Shown here piece by piece: positions 1 to 7,248 of a stretch of DNA of 9,289 nt. This DNA is from Nitrospira sp. GTDB taxonomy: Bacteria > Nitrospirota > Nitrospiria > Nitrospirales > Nitrospiraceae. A model generated the notes under the pieces. It made no database searches and was not told the DNA's origin. It worked only from the letters and a program-made list of their open reading frames with translations. The stretch is taken from assembly GCA_005116795.1 (NCBI GenBank), contig SWDL01000011.1:1-9289 (forward strand), read 5' to 3'. Both the position numbers and the translations under genes were made by a program. Position 1 is the first letter of the stretch, and each line of letters begins with the position of its first letter.

Positions 1-1728
1 CAAAATCGAGTTGCGCACGATGATGCCGGCCAGGGCGATGAACCCGATCATGGAGGTGGCCGTGAAGTAGGACCCCGTCGCCCAGTGGCCGGGAATGATC
101 CCGATCAAGGTCAGCGGGATCGGCGCCATGATGATCAACGGCGTGAGAAAGGACTGGAACTGTCCCACGATCAGCAGATAGATCAAGAGCATCGCCACGG
201 CAAAGGCAATTCCCATGTCGCGGAACGTTTCATAGGTAATGTGCCACTCTCCGTCCCATTTCACGGAGAGCCGGGATTCCGACGCCGGCTGCCGGGCATA
301 GTGCTGTTCCATCGGAGTCCCGTCCGGCGTCCGCAGGGTCGCCAGACGCTCGCTGATACCGAGGACGCCATAGACCGGGCTTTCCGCCCGCTCGGCACCC
401 CGGCCACCCACGTCGCCCGTCACATACACCACCGGCTTCTGGTTCTTATGATAGCGGGGCTGGTCCTGCAGGGTCCGCTCGATGGTCAGCAGCTCGGACA
501 GGGGGAAAAGGCGCCCGGCTGAACCCTGCACGGCGATCTCGCCGAAATGCTCGAGCCCTGTCCGTTCGGCCAACGGCAGCCGAAGCACGATCTGGACCGG
601 GCTCTTCTCCTTCGGCAGGTGGAGCAGCCCCACCTTGGCTCCTTCCAGCGCCATGCGGACCGTCGCCACGATGTCCTCAGAGGGGATCCCGGCCAGGGTG
701 GCTTTCGCCCGATCCACCGAAAAGATGTACTTCACGTGGTCGGCCTCGATCGAGTCGTCCACGTCCACCACCCCGGTGGTGGTCTCGAACAATCCTCGGA
801 GCGCCCGGGCTGCTTCACGCTGCCGCCCGTAGTCGGGGCCGTAGACCTCCGCGACCACCACGGCCTGCACGGGTGGACCCGGCGGCACTTCCGCCACCTT
901 CACGTTGGCGCCCAACGTCGAGGCGAGGCGTTGAACCTCCGGTCGGATTCGCCGGGCGATCGCGTGGCTCTGTGACGTCCGTTGATCCTTGGCGGCCAGA
1001 TTGATCTGAATGTCGGCCTGATGAGGCTCCTCGCGCAGGAAGTAATGTCGCACCAGCCCGCTGAAGTTGACCGGCGAGGCCGTGCCGACATAGGCCTGGT
1101 AATCCCGGACTTCCGGAATCGTCCGCACATAGGCGGTGAGCGCCTTTGCGACGCGAGCCGTCTCTTCCAGCGTGGTGCCCTTCGGCATATCGATCACGAG
1201 TTGAAGCTCGCTCTTGTCGTCGAAGGGCAGCATCTTGACCGGCACGTCCCGCGTGGCGAACAGCGACACCGATCCGACCAGCAAGAGCGCGACACACCCG
1301 AAAAACGTCCAGGCCAGCCACGGTCGGACGAGGAGCGGGGTGAGCGCCTGCCGGTAGAGGCGGCTGCCCCGCCCCGGCGGCTCCTCCGACTCTCCCTGCC
1401 CTCCCAAGGTCATCCCTTCCCGATAGCACTGCCGACAGAACCAGGGCACCACGATGAAGGCGACCAGTAACGAGACAAACATGGCGATCGAGGCATTGAT
1501 GGGAATGGGCCGCATATAGGGACCCATGAGCCCCGACACGAAGGCCATCGGGAGGAGGGCCGCAATGACGGTAAAGGTGGCCAGGATCGTGGGATTCCCC
1601 ACTTCGTCCACCGCGTAGATCAAGGCATCCCGGTGAGGGAGCCGTCGGAGCGTGAGGTGGCGATAGGTGTTTTCGACGACGACGATGGCATCGTCGACCA
1701 GAATGCCGATCGAGAAAATCAGGGCAAA
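1..1728 (-). pseudogene. RND efflux pump, C-terminal part (out of frame with its N-terminal part; cut by window edge)
   Basis: This is the second half of the inner-membrane RND proton antiporter whose first half lies at 1729-2968. I translated it codon by codon from 1728 to 1 and met no stop, so about 576 residues are open. It begins inside transmembrane helix 4 with FALIFSIGILVDDAIVVVEN, which contains the adjacent Asp-Asp pair of the proton relay. TM5-TM6, TM7 (WLAWTFFGCVALLLVG) and the second periplasmic porter loop follow. It ends in TM10 with the family signature MIGFIALAGIIVRNSIL. Roughly 80-100 residues (TM11-TM12) should lie beyond position 1. An unusual CRQC pair follows TM6 (codons near 1430-1440). 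The frame differs from the upstream half, and a TGA at 1735-1737 closes this frame just before the homology begins. The lack of other damage argues for a fresh mutation or an assembly error rather than an old pseudogene. The substrate cannot be told from sequence; Asp-Asp in TM4 fits the multidrug/organic (HAE-like) branch better than CusA-type metal pumps. Confidence 0.85.
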
Positions 1729-1737
1729 GAAGCGTCA
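1726..1737 (-). other. Frameshift and deletion junction inside the RND pump
   Basis: Read on the minus strand, codons ending TM3 (CTG ACG CTT) run directly into CTTTGCCCTG, which encodes FAL of TM4 in another frame. From memory of this RND clade, about 10-15 residues (the TM3 end and a loop ending in V-T-L-F) normally lie between them. The observed join therefore looks like a deletion of 3n+2 bases. Short repeats of the type TGACGCT(C)TT are expected at both ends (LTL and VTLF codons), which could favour slippage or assembly collapse. Confidence 0.75.
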
Positions 1738-2968
1738 GCGCGAGCGTGATCGGGATCGCCAGCGACACCACCATGGCCGGCCGCGGCCCCAGGGTCACGC
1801 CCAGAAAGATCACCACGGCGACGACCGCGATCGCCAGATGCCACAGCAATTCGTTCGCTTTTTCGTCGGCCGACTCCCCGTAATCCCGCGTGACGGTCAC
1901 CCGAACGTCGGCCGGGATGAGCCGGCCTTTCAGCTCGTTCACCGTCCGGAGCACGGCGCGCGAGACCGTGACCGCATTGGCGCCCGGCTGCTTGGCGATC
2001 GCAACCGTGACGGCGGGACTTTCGTGAAGCGTGAAACGCGAAGCGGAAGGGCTGGCGCCTGCGGCGTCCGTAGCGGCGAGGTCTTGGCCGAACCGCGTTC
2101 CAGATGGCCCATCGCCGAACCACACGTACTGCGTGGTCTCCGCCGGCCCATCGATGACTTCCGCCACCTGCCGCAAGTAGACAGGATGGCGCTCAGACAG
2201 GCCGACCACCAAGGCCTCCAGGTCCTCCCGCGATCGAAGGAACCGACCGGTTTCCAAGAGATAGTCCTGGTTACCGCTCGAGAAGCGGCCCGCGGACGAG
2301 GCCACATGTTCGCCGCGAATGACCTCCACGATGCGCAGAGGGCTCACGCCGTAGGCGTTCAGACGCGCGGCATCCAATTGCACGCGGAGTTCCCGTGGGC
2401 GGCCCCCGACGAGGAAGCCGCCGGCCGTCGACGGCACCTTTTTGATCTCCTCCAGGACGCCCTCCGCGACCTGGCGTAGCTGCGCATCGGCATACCGGTC
2501 GCTTGAGAGGGTCAGCGTCACGATCGGCACATCGTTGATGTCGCGAGGCTTCACGTGGAACGGCCCTGCGCCCGGCGGCAGGCGGTCCTGGTTGGACATC
2601 AGCTTGTCGTAGAGATTCACCAGGCTCCGCTCCATCGGTTCCCCGACATAGAACCGCACGATCAGCAGCGCTCCTCCCGGACGGGAGATCGAATAGAGAT
2701 ACTCCACGCCGCGAATCTCCGACAGCACGCGTTCGATGGGCTTGGTGAGCTGTTCCTCGACCACGTTGGCCGACGCACCGGGGAAGGGCAGGAACACATC
2801 CGCCATCGGCACCACGATTTGAGGTTCTTCTTCGCGCGGCGTCAGGATGACGGCGAGAACCCCGAGCAGCAACGCGGCGAGCAGCAACAATGGGGTGAGC
2901 TTGCTGCCGATGAACAGGGAGGCGATGCGACCGCTCAGGCCGGGACGGTATGGAGTAGGAGAAGACAT
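1729..2968 (-). pseudogene. RND efflux pump, N-terminal part (frame lost after TM3)
   Basis: First half of the RND inner-membrane permease, third gene of the efflux operon. From the N-terminus it shows TM1 (about residues 26-44, Leu/Ala rich), then REEEPQIVVP and the PGASANVVEEQLTKPIE signature of the RND porter domain. The porter subdomains PN1/PN2 follow, then TM2 (about 375-393) and the start of TM3 (AIPITLALTL). After Leu-Leu at 1727-1732 the frame goes wrong and runs in meaningless Arg/Gly/Pro-rich sequence to a stop at 815. The start is taken as ATG at 2968; a TTG at 2974 in the same frame is an alternative. No convincing Shine-Dalgarno precedes either. The adaptor gene ends 37 bases upstream (stop 3006-3008), so the two genes are probably cotranscribed. 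The stretch coded by about 2019-2105, just before SPAVTVAIAKQPGANAV, looks like a low-complexity insertion and contains a 7-bp repeat array. Confidence 0.88.
2022..2049 (-). repeat. Degenerate 7-bp tandem repeat inside the RND gene (array C)
   Basis: Four heptads in perfect 7-base phase on the minus strand, with consensus TTCRCGN; two clean units are TTCACGC and TTCACGA. The array codes for about SASRFTLHE in a low-complexity stretch between QYVWFGDGP and SPAVTVAIAK, where close relatives normally have a shorter linker. The block seems to have expanded within the coding sequence without breaking the frame. Confidence 0.55.
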
Positions 2969-2993
2969 GGGCAATGGTTACTGGTGGAATGGC
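2966..2993 (-). repeat. Weak 7-bp repeat across the RND start codon (array D)
   Basis: On the minus strand, units resembling xxCCAtt (CACCAGT, AACCATT, GCCCATG) follow each other in 7-base steps, preceded by GCCATTC one base out of phase. The last unit contains the ATG at 2968. This is the most degenerate of the four arrays seen. It occupies the place where a Shine-Dalgarno sequence would be expected, and none is present. Confidence 0.35.
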
Positions 2994-3005
2994 TGAGCGT
3001 CATTA

Positions 3006-4151
3006 TCAGCGGGCCGCCGGAGAGGCGACCGCGTCCGTCATTGTGACCTTGGCGCCGTCCACGCCGAGACCGGCGTCGGCAAGGACCTGTTCCCCGGCGT
3101 TCACCCCTGAGAGCACTTCGATCTCGCCGTTGATCCGGCGTCCTACTGTGACCCAACGGAGGTGCGCGACGGAGTCCGGAGCCGGCCCGACGACGAAGAC
3201 GCCGGTCAACTGGCCCCGCTCCACGACCGCCTTCGCCGGCACGACCAGCGACGCACGGTCCCCCTTGTTCAACTGGAGGCGACCGAACATGCCGCTCTTC
3301 AAGCCCGGGACTGGCGGCAGGTCCACTTTCACGACAAACGTGTGGGTGACAGGATCCCCGGCCGGGAGGATCTGCGTGATCGTGCCCTTCAGGGAATCCC
3401 CGCCCAGCGCGTCGATGCTCACGGCCATCTGGTCGCCCCGCGTCACGGCGCTCAGATCGCCTTCCGCCACCGTGGCTTCCAGACGGAGATGCGTCGGCGC
3501 TTCGATCGTGACCAGCGGTTGCCCCGGAGAGGCGAGCTCCCCGACCTCGACGCGCTTCTCGGTCACGATCCCGTCGAAGGGCGCGTTGAGCACCGTGTAG
3601 CTCAGTTGAGCCAGAGCCGCCCGCCGGCCGGCCTCCGCCACCTTGTGGGCGCGACGGGTGTTTTCCAATTCTTGCCGCGCGACGGAATCTTCCTGAAAAA
3701 GCCGCTCCATACGCGCCAGATGGGCCCCGGCATTCTCATGCTCGGCCTCGGCGCGGGCGAGCGTGGCTTTCACATCCCGCTGATCGAGCCGCACCAGGGG
3801 CTGACCCTTCTTCACCGCCACGCCCTCAGCGACAGGCGCCTCTTGAACCGTCCCTCGGAGCTGGCTGGACAAGGTGGCGCGAAATTGCGCGGTGACCTGC
3901 CCCGTGACCTCCACACGGATCGGCAGGCGCGCGGCACGCACGGCCACGACCGCGGCTTCAATGGCCGGCGCAGCCGCTGCCGTCTTGGCGTCGTGACGCG
4001 GCGCCTCGCCCCGGTCGCAGGCGGAGAGGCACGGGAAGGCCAAGGCCAAGGTCAAGGTCAAGATGAAGGGGATGATGTTGGGGGAGACACCGTCGTGAAT
4101 CTGCGGCCGTCTCCATCGGCCATGCTCATATGTCGCCATCACGCGACTCAA
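3006..4151 (-). CDS. HlyD/AcrA-family periplasmic adaptor lipoprotein of the RND system
   Basis: Membrane fusion protein that bridges the RND pump and the TolC-type channel. With the TTG start it has 381 residues, normal for the family. A hydrophobic segment (FILTLTLALAFP) ends in lipobox LSAC with Cys45, so it is probably lipid-anchored in the periplasm; Asp at +2 suggests inner-membrane retention in proteobacterial terms. Further along are the first lipoyl half (about 93-124), an alpha-helical hairpin with coiled-coil character (125-183), the second lipoyl half with YTVLNAPFDGIV (185-217), a beta-barrel (218-295) and a membrane-proximal domain (300-372). I chose TTG at 4151 because GAGG at 4157-4160 sits 5 bases upstream. 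ATG at 4139 (codon 5) is an alternative with a 17-base gap. The SD overlaps the stop codon of the upstream tolC-like gene (7-base gap), suggesting translational coupling. The N-region before the hydrophobic core is long for a signal peptide. Confidence 0.92.
   Translation of the reverse strand: MSRVMATYEHGRWRRPQIHDGVSPNIIPFILTLTLALAFPCLSACDRGEAPRHDAKTAAAAPAIEAAVVAVRAARLPIRVEVTGQVTAQFRATLSSQLRGTVQEAPVAEGVAVKKGQPLVRLDQRDVKATLARAEAEHENAGAHLARMERLFQEDSVARQELENTRRAHKVAEAGRRAALAQLSYTVLNAPFDGIVTEKRVEVGELASPGQPLVTIEAPTHLRLEATVAEGDLSAVTRGDQMAVSIDALGGDSLKGTITQILPAGDPVTHTFVVKVDLPPVPGLKSGMFGRLQLNKGDRASLVVPAKAVVERGQLTGVFVVGPAPDSVAHLRWVTVGRRINGEIEVLSGVNAGEQVLADAGLGVDGAKVTMTDAVASPAAR
4038..4061 (-). repeat. 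Hexamer microsatellite coding the signal-peptide core of the adaptor
   Basis: Four 6-bp units in tandem (minus strand TTGACC twice, then TTGGCC twice) encode Leu-Thr-Leu-Thr-Leu-Ala-Leu-Ala. These residues form the hydrophobic core of the lipoprotein signal peptide. The unit is a multiple of three, so slippage would lengthen or shorten the core by two residues without a frameshift. Confidence 0.75.
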
Positions 4152-4158
4152 CCGAACC

Positions 4159-5535
4159 TCAACGATCGCCCTGGCCGGTCTGGTGAAACTCTCCGATCAT
4201 GAGGTCGAGCCTGGCGCGACCCACCTGCAGATCGTACATAGCGTGGATGCGGTTCTGTTTGACCTGATTGAAGGCGAGCTCGGCCGTCAGCATGTCGAGG
4301 ACCGGGGAAAGACCCGACTGGTAGCGATTCCCGACGATGCGGAGATTCTCCTCAGCCTGAGTCACGGCGCTCTGCGTCACCATGATGCGCCCGCTCGCGG
4401 CAGACAGGGCGTAGTAGGCGTCCACGACCTCCACCTCGATCTCTCGCCGCTTGGCCTCCATCAGTTCCCGGACTTTCTCCTCATTGGCTTTCGCTTTTTG
4501 CACCTGCGCCTGATCGCTCATCCCGTTGAAGAGGTTGAGGCTGACGATGCCCAAGGCGACATAGTTGTTCGAGCCGTTCGGGCTGATCGGCGCTGTGTTG
4601 TTCAGCTCGTAGCTCGTCTGCAGATTGACATTGGGCAGAAACGCCGACTTGGCCATTTGGACGCCGACCTGGGTTTTTCGCAGCTCCGCGGACAGGACCC
4701 GGAAGTCCGGTCGCTGGTCGAGCGCCCGTGAGACCAGCAGATGCAGATCCAGTGTGCGGCCTTCCTCGACCGCCAAGGGGTTCGCCGTATCGACCTCTTC
4801 GTTCAATCCGATGGCGTGCCGGAGTCCGATCGCCGCCACCCGCACGGCCTGATCCGCGCGGATGGCTTCTTCGCGCAGGCCGGCCAAGCGGACCTCCGCC
4901 TGCAACAGATCGGATTTCACGGTCAACCCGCCCTTGAAGCGTGACTGAATCTGCTTCAGGTTGGCTTCCGCGATCTGGACGGTGTCCCGCGAGACGACCC
5001 GTACGGCCTTGGCCATCACGAGATCGTAGTAGGCCTTGGTGACCGTGAAGAGCACCCGCTGCTGCACATGCGACAAGTTCTCGGCCGTGGCGGCCTGGCC
5101 GATCTCCGCCATTTGCACGCCGAGCCGCTCGCGGCCGCCGTTGTAGACCGGCTGCGTGAGCGTCACGGCCGCCCGGTAATTCTCGGTCGACCCCGGACGG
5201 TTCAGCGTCGTCGTGTTGAAATCCGCCGCCGTGAATCGCCCCTGGTTGAGCAGCAGCCCGAAAGCCTGGGCGGGATTGTTGGTATTGGTGAACGTCTCCG
5301 TGACGTCCACTTTGGGCAGGTAGGCTCCACCGGCAATCGCTCGTTGGGCGTCGGAGGCCCGGAGGTCCTGCCGGGAGGCTTTGAGCACCGGGCTGCGCTG
5401 CTGCGCGAGGGAGAGCGCCGCCTGGAGCGTGAGAATTTGTTCGGCATAGGCGACAAGGGAGGAGCCGACCGTGATCGCGAGGGCGAGCCCGATCGCGAGC
5501 AGGCATTGTGGATGCACCTGAGGGAAGTTCGACAT
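4159..5535 (-). CDS. TolC-family outer-membrane efflux channel
   Basis: Outer-membrane factor, expected to form a trimeric beta-barrel with a long periplasmic alpha-barrel through which the RND pump exports its substrate. The protein has 458 residues, typical for the family. It carries a Sec signal peptide (hydrophobic 11-29, likely cleavage after AYA at residue 31), then two OEP repeats (about 36-230 and 250-445). TolC features visible include LTLQAALSLAQQRSPVLKASRQDLRAS near the N-terminus, repeated helices rich in Ala/Gln/Glu, VTLTQPVYNGG, and the repeat-two equivalent VSLNLFNG with RYQSGLSPVLDMLTAE. The start at 5535 is well supported: AGGAGG at 5541-5546 lies 5 bases upstream of ATG. It is the first gene of the efflux operon; the adaptor follows after 7 bases. 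No lipobox is seen, unlike OprM-type channels. The substrate is unknown. Confidence 0.95.
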   Translation of the reverse strand: MSNFPQVHPQCLLAIGLALAITVGSSLVAYAEQILTLQAALSLAQQRSPVLKASRQDLRASDAQRAIAGGAYLPKVDVTETFTNTNNPAQAFGLLLNQGRFTAADFNTTTLNRPGSTENYRAAVTLTQPVYNGGRERLGVQMAEIGQAATAENLSHVQQRVLFTVTKAYYDLVMAKAVRVVSRDTVQIAEANLKQIQSRFKGGLTVKSDLLQAEVRLAGLREEAIRADQAVRVAAIGLRHAIGLNEEVDTANPLAVEEGRTLDLHLLVSRALDQRPDFRVLSAELRKTQVGVQMAKSAFLPNVNLQTSYELNNTAPISPNGSNNYVALGIVSLNLFNGMSDQAQVQKAKANEEKVRELMEAKRREIEVEVVDAYYALSAASGRIMVTQSAVTQAEENLRIVGNRYQSGLSPVLDMLTAELAFNQVKQNRIHAMYDLQVGRARLDLMIGEFHQTGQGDR

Positions 5536-5613
5536 GACGCCCTCCTTTGCGCCCGTCCGGGCAGCGACGAACGATGCGGTATAGAGCTCACCCGCGAGAA
5601 AAAGATTCGCCGA

Positions 5614-5632
5614 TTACGCTCTGTCTTACGCT
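5614..5632 (-). repeat. Direct heptamer repeat overlapping the candidate -10 region
   Basis: Minus-strand AGCGTAA occurs twice (5626-5632 and 5614-5620), 12 bases start to start. Such spacing, near one helical turn, is common for response-regulator half-sites, so it could be the binding site of a regulator of the efflux operon. No regulator gene is adjacent in this window. Confidence 0.3.
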
Positions 5633-5651
5633 AAGGCCGGCAGCAAGTAAA
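5623..5651 (-). promoter_or_regulatory. Candidate promoter of the efflux operon
   Basis: On the minus strand a TTTACT (-35-like, 5646-5651) and TAAGAC (-10-like, 5623-5628) are separated by exactly 17 bases. Transcription would start near 5616, giving an ~80-base leader before the TolC-type gene. Neither box is a strong match to sigma-70 consensus, and the choice rests on position in the only sizeable spacer upstream of the operon. Confidence 0.3.
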
Positions 5652-5691
5652 GAAAATGCGTGATATTTTGCGGAGTTGAGATGGATGTGAC

Positions 5692-5706
5692 GGCGAAGAC
5701 TTCGCC
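5692..5706. other. Small perfect hairpin in the der/tolC spacer
   Basis: GGCGAAGACTTCGCC can form a 6-bp stem with a 3-base loop on either strand. On the minus strand it lies 75-90 bases past the der stop codon but is not followed by a T-run, so it is not a classic intrinsic terminator. It may still mark the 3' end of the der mRNA. Confidence 0.35.
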
Positions 5707-5747
5707 CCCAGACAGAGCGCCCCAGGACCCCAGGACGGACTCGACGC

Positions 5748-5759
5748 CAGCGGCCGCTG
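5748..5759. other. 12-bp perfect palindrome past the der stop codon
   Basis: CAGCGGCCGCTG is a perfect palindrome containing an 8-base GC-only core. It is flanked on both sides by ACGC in direct orientation (5744-5747 and 5760-5763). It lies about 25 bases beyond the der stop codon. Apart from the promoter, the heptamer pair, the hairpin, and a tandem CCCCAGGA pair at 5720-5735, I see no other structure in the 246-base spacer 5536-5781. Confidence 0.35.
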
Positions 5760-5781
5760 ACGCACAGCCTCCTCAACACCC

Positions 5782-7137
5782 TTACTTGTTGCGGACCAGC
5801 ATGCGGATGGGGGTTCCCTGGAAGTCGTAGGTCTCACGGAGGCGGTTTTCGAGGAATCGAAGATAGGACTTGCCGATGTTTTCGGGTCGTCCCACAAACA
5901 GGGCGAAGGCCGGTGGTTTGGTCGCGACCTGAGTCATGAATACCGAGCGCGTCGCTTTGCTCGGCTTCCCCTTGGGGACCGGCAAGGGATGCGTTCCGAC
6001 GACCGTCTGCAAGAACTTATTCAGCGGACCGGTCGTCACGCGGGTCGTAAACGCGGTCACGACCCGATCGAGTGCCGGAAAGAATTCCGTCAGGAGATCC
6101 GGTTTGAGCGCAGATCCGTACAGCACCGGCGCCCAGGGGAGAAAGGCCAGTTTCCGCTGCAGCTCCAGCTCGAACTTCTGGCGCGCGGCCGGGCCATCCT
6201 CGTGCAGGTCCCACTTGTTAACCAGCACCATGCAGGCCCGGCCCTGTCGGAGCGCGAGACCCGCAATCTTCGTGTCCTGTTCCGTGATGCCTTCCACCGC
6301 ATCCAGCAACAGCACGGCCACATCCGACCGGCCCATCGCCCGCATGGCCCGGAGCACGCTGTACCCTTCGATGCCCCGCTCGATCTTGCCGCGACGTCGG
6401 ATGCCGGCCGTGTCGGTGAACAGATAGGTTCGCCCCCGGGCGGTCACCAGGGTGTCGATCGCATCGCGGGTGGTGCCTGGCACATCACTGACGACGACTC
6501 GTGGTTCGCCGGCCAGCGTATTGATGAACGTCGATTTGCCCACGTTGGGCCGGCCGACGATGGCGATCCGCGGCGGCTCGGCCACCGCCCCCTCGCCCGG
6601 CGCCTCGGGCAGCAGGGGCCAGACGGCATCCAGGAGATCGTCCACGCCGATCCCGTGTTCGGCGGAGACGGCATAGAGCTGCTCGTGGCCGATCCGGTAG
6701 AAGTCGGCCAGCAGGGACTCGACTTTCGGCGTGTCGATCTTATTGACGGCCACAAAGACCGGCTTCTCGACCTTTCGCAAGAGCGCGACAAGGTCCTGAT
6801 CGGCCGGTGTCAGACCGGATCGTCCGTCGACCAGCAGAATGAGGACATCGGCCTCCGCCATCGCGATTTGGGATTGTTGCTTGATCAGCGCCAGCATCCC
6901 CTCGGTAGCCGTGGGATCGAGCCCCCCGGTGTCGACCAGGCGGAACGGCCGCCCCCGGTACTCCCCGTCCGCATAGTGCCGATCGCGGGTCACCCCGGGC
7001 ACATCGTCCACGATGGCCGCCCTCGTGCCGAGCATGCGGTTGAAGAGCGTGGATTTCCCCACGTTCGGCCGGCCGATGATGGCGACCAGCGGAAGAGCTG
7101 ACGGCTGATGGTCGATGGCCGATGGCTTGGAAGACAT
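5782..7137 (-). CDS. der: Ribosome-assembly GTPase Der (EngA)
   Basis: Essential double-GTPase needed for 50S ribosomal subunit maturation in the cytoplasm. With ATG at 7137 it has 451 residues, the usual length. Domain GD1: GRPNVGKST at 22-30, DTGG 69-72, NKID 132-135, SAE 158-160. Domain GD2: GRPNVGKST at 195-203, DTAG 242-245, NKWD 307-310, GSAL 341-344. A KH-like RNA-binding domain fills about 352-451, with GRPENIGKSYLRFLENRLRE-type sequence at 416-435 and GTPIR at 441-445. All expected motifs are intact. The open frame extends further upstream, to 7260, but Der proteins start only a few residues before the first G1 loop, so ATG at 7137 fits best. No good Shine-Dalgarno precedes it. Residues 5-15 (PSAIDHQPSAL) are encoded by a 7-bp tandem repeat and are probably lineage-specific decoration. 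The gene is divergent from the HAD gene. Confidence 0.97.
   Translation of the reverse strand: MSSKPSAIDHQPSALPLVAIIGRPNVGKSTLFNRMLGTRAAIVDDVPGVTRDRHYADGEYRGRPFRLVDTGGLDPTATEGMLALIKQQSQIAMAEADVLILLVDGRSGLTPADQDLVALLRKVEKPVFVAVNKIDTPKVESLLADFYRIGHEQLYAVSAEHGIGVDDLLDAVWPLLPEAPGEGAVAEPPRIAIVGRPNVGKSTFINTLAGEPRVVVSDVPGTTRDAIDTLVTARGRTYLFTDTAGIRRRGKIERGIEGYSVLRAMRAMGRSDVAVLLLDAVEGITEQDTKIAGLALRQGRACMVLVNKWDLHEDGPAARQKFELELQRKLAFLPWAPVLYGSALKPDLLTEFFPALDRVVTAFTTRVTTGPLNKFLQTVVGTHPLPVPKGKPSKATRSVFMTQVATKPPAFALFVGRPENIGKSYLRFLENRLRETYDFQGTPIRMLVRNK
7097..7124 (-). repeat. 7-bp tandem repeat in the first codons of der (array A)
   Basis: Four heptads in perfect phase on the minus strand with consensus RTCRRCC/T (for example ATCAGCC and ATCGACC). 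They encode about residues 5-14 of Der, just before the conserved GTPase core. Seven is not a multiple of three, so successive copies are read in different frames, giving a non-repetitive peptide (AIDHQPSAL). Confidence 0.6.
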
Positions 7138-7159
7138 AGACTTTGAGCGAAAAATGCGA

Positions 7160-7206
7160 TTGTCTTGACCGAAGGGACCGTAGCATAGGGAGTTTCGGAA
7201 AGACAA
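7160..7206. promoter_or_regulatory. Imperfect inverted repeat between der and the HAD gene
   Basis: The left arm is TTGTCTT (7160-7166) plus CCGAA (7169-7173). The right arm is TTCGG (7194-7198) plus AAGACAA (7200-7206). Twelve bases per arm pair, with a 2-base versus 1-base internal gap and a 20-base centre. It sits in the 111-base spacer (7138-7248) between the two divergent start codons, so it may be a shared operator or fold as a hairpin in the der leader. A TATGCT on the minus strand (7182-7187) in its centre could be the der -10 box, without a clear -35. Confidence 0.4.
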
Positions 7207-7235
7207 CGGCCCTCGTGTTCCGGTGTCCTCTTCGC

Positions 7236-7241
7236 TATACT
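7236..7241 (+). promoter_or_regulatory. Candidate -10 box giving a leaderless HAD mRNA
   Basis: TATACT closely matches the sigma-70 -10 consensus and ends 7 bases before the ATG at 7249. A start site 7-8 bases downstream would fall at or next to the A of the start codon. No Shine-Dalgarno sequence is visible, which agrees with leaderless translation. The -35 region (TCGTGT, 7213-7218, 17-base spacing) is weak. Confidence 0.35.
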
Positions 7242-7248
7242 TCTTTCC

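Noticed and set aside
815..1726. Continuation of the N-terminal RND frame beyond the frameshift as a genuine novel C-terminal domain
   Set aside because: The product is low-complexity Arg/Gly/Pro sequence, whereas the neighbouring frame encodes perfect RND sequence over the same bases.
3162..4202. A long plus-strand open frame opposite the adaptor gene
   Set aside because: It is a shadow of the adaptor's codons: rich in Arg/His/Gly, with no start signal or recognisable domain, and it covers a strongly supported minus-strand gene.
5692..5706. Intrinsic terminator for der
   Set aside because: The hairpin is short and lacks a following T-run on the minus strand, so only a structured element can be claimed.
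5744..5763. Palindrome flanked by ACGC direct repeats as a mobile-element scar with target duplication
   Set aside because: Four-base flanks around a 12-bp GC palindrome can easily arise by chance in GC-rich DNA, and no transposase or terminal repeat is nearby.
5588..5779. Small minus-strand ORF of 63 codons in the der/tolC spacer
   Set aside because: It has an Arg/Ser/Val-rich product with no domain and overlaps the candidate promoter and palindromes. Nothing supports translation.
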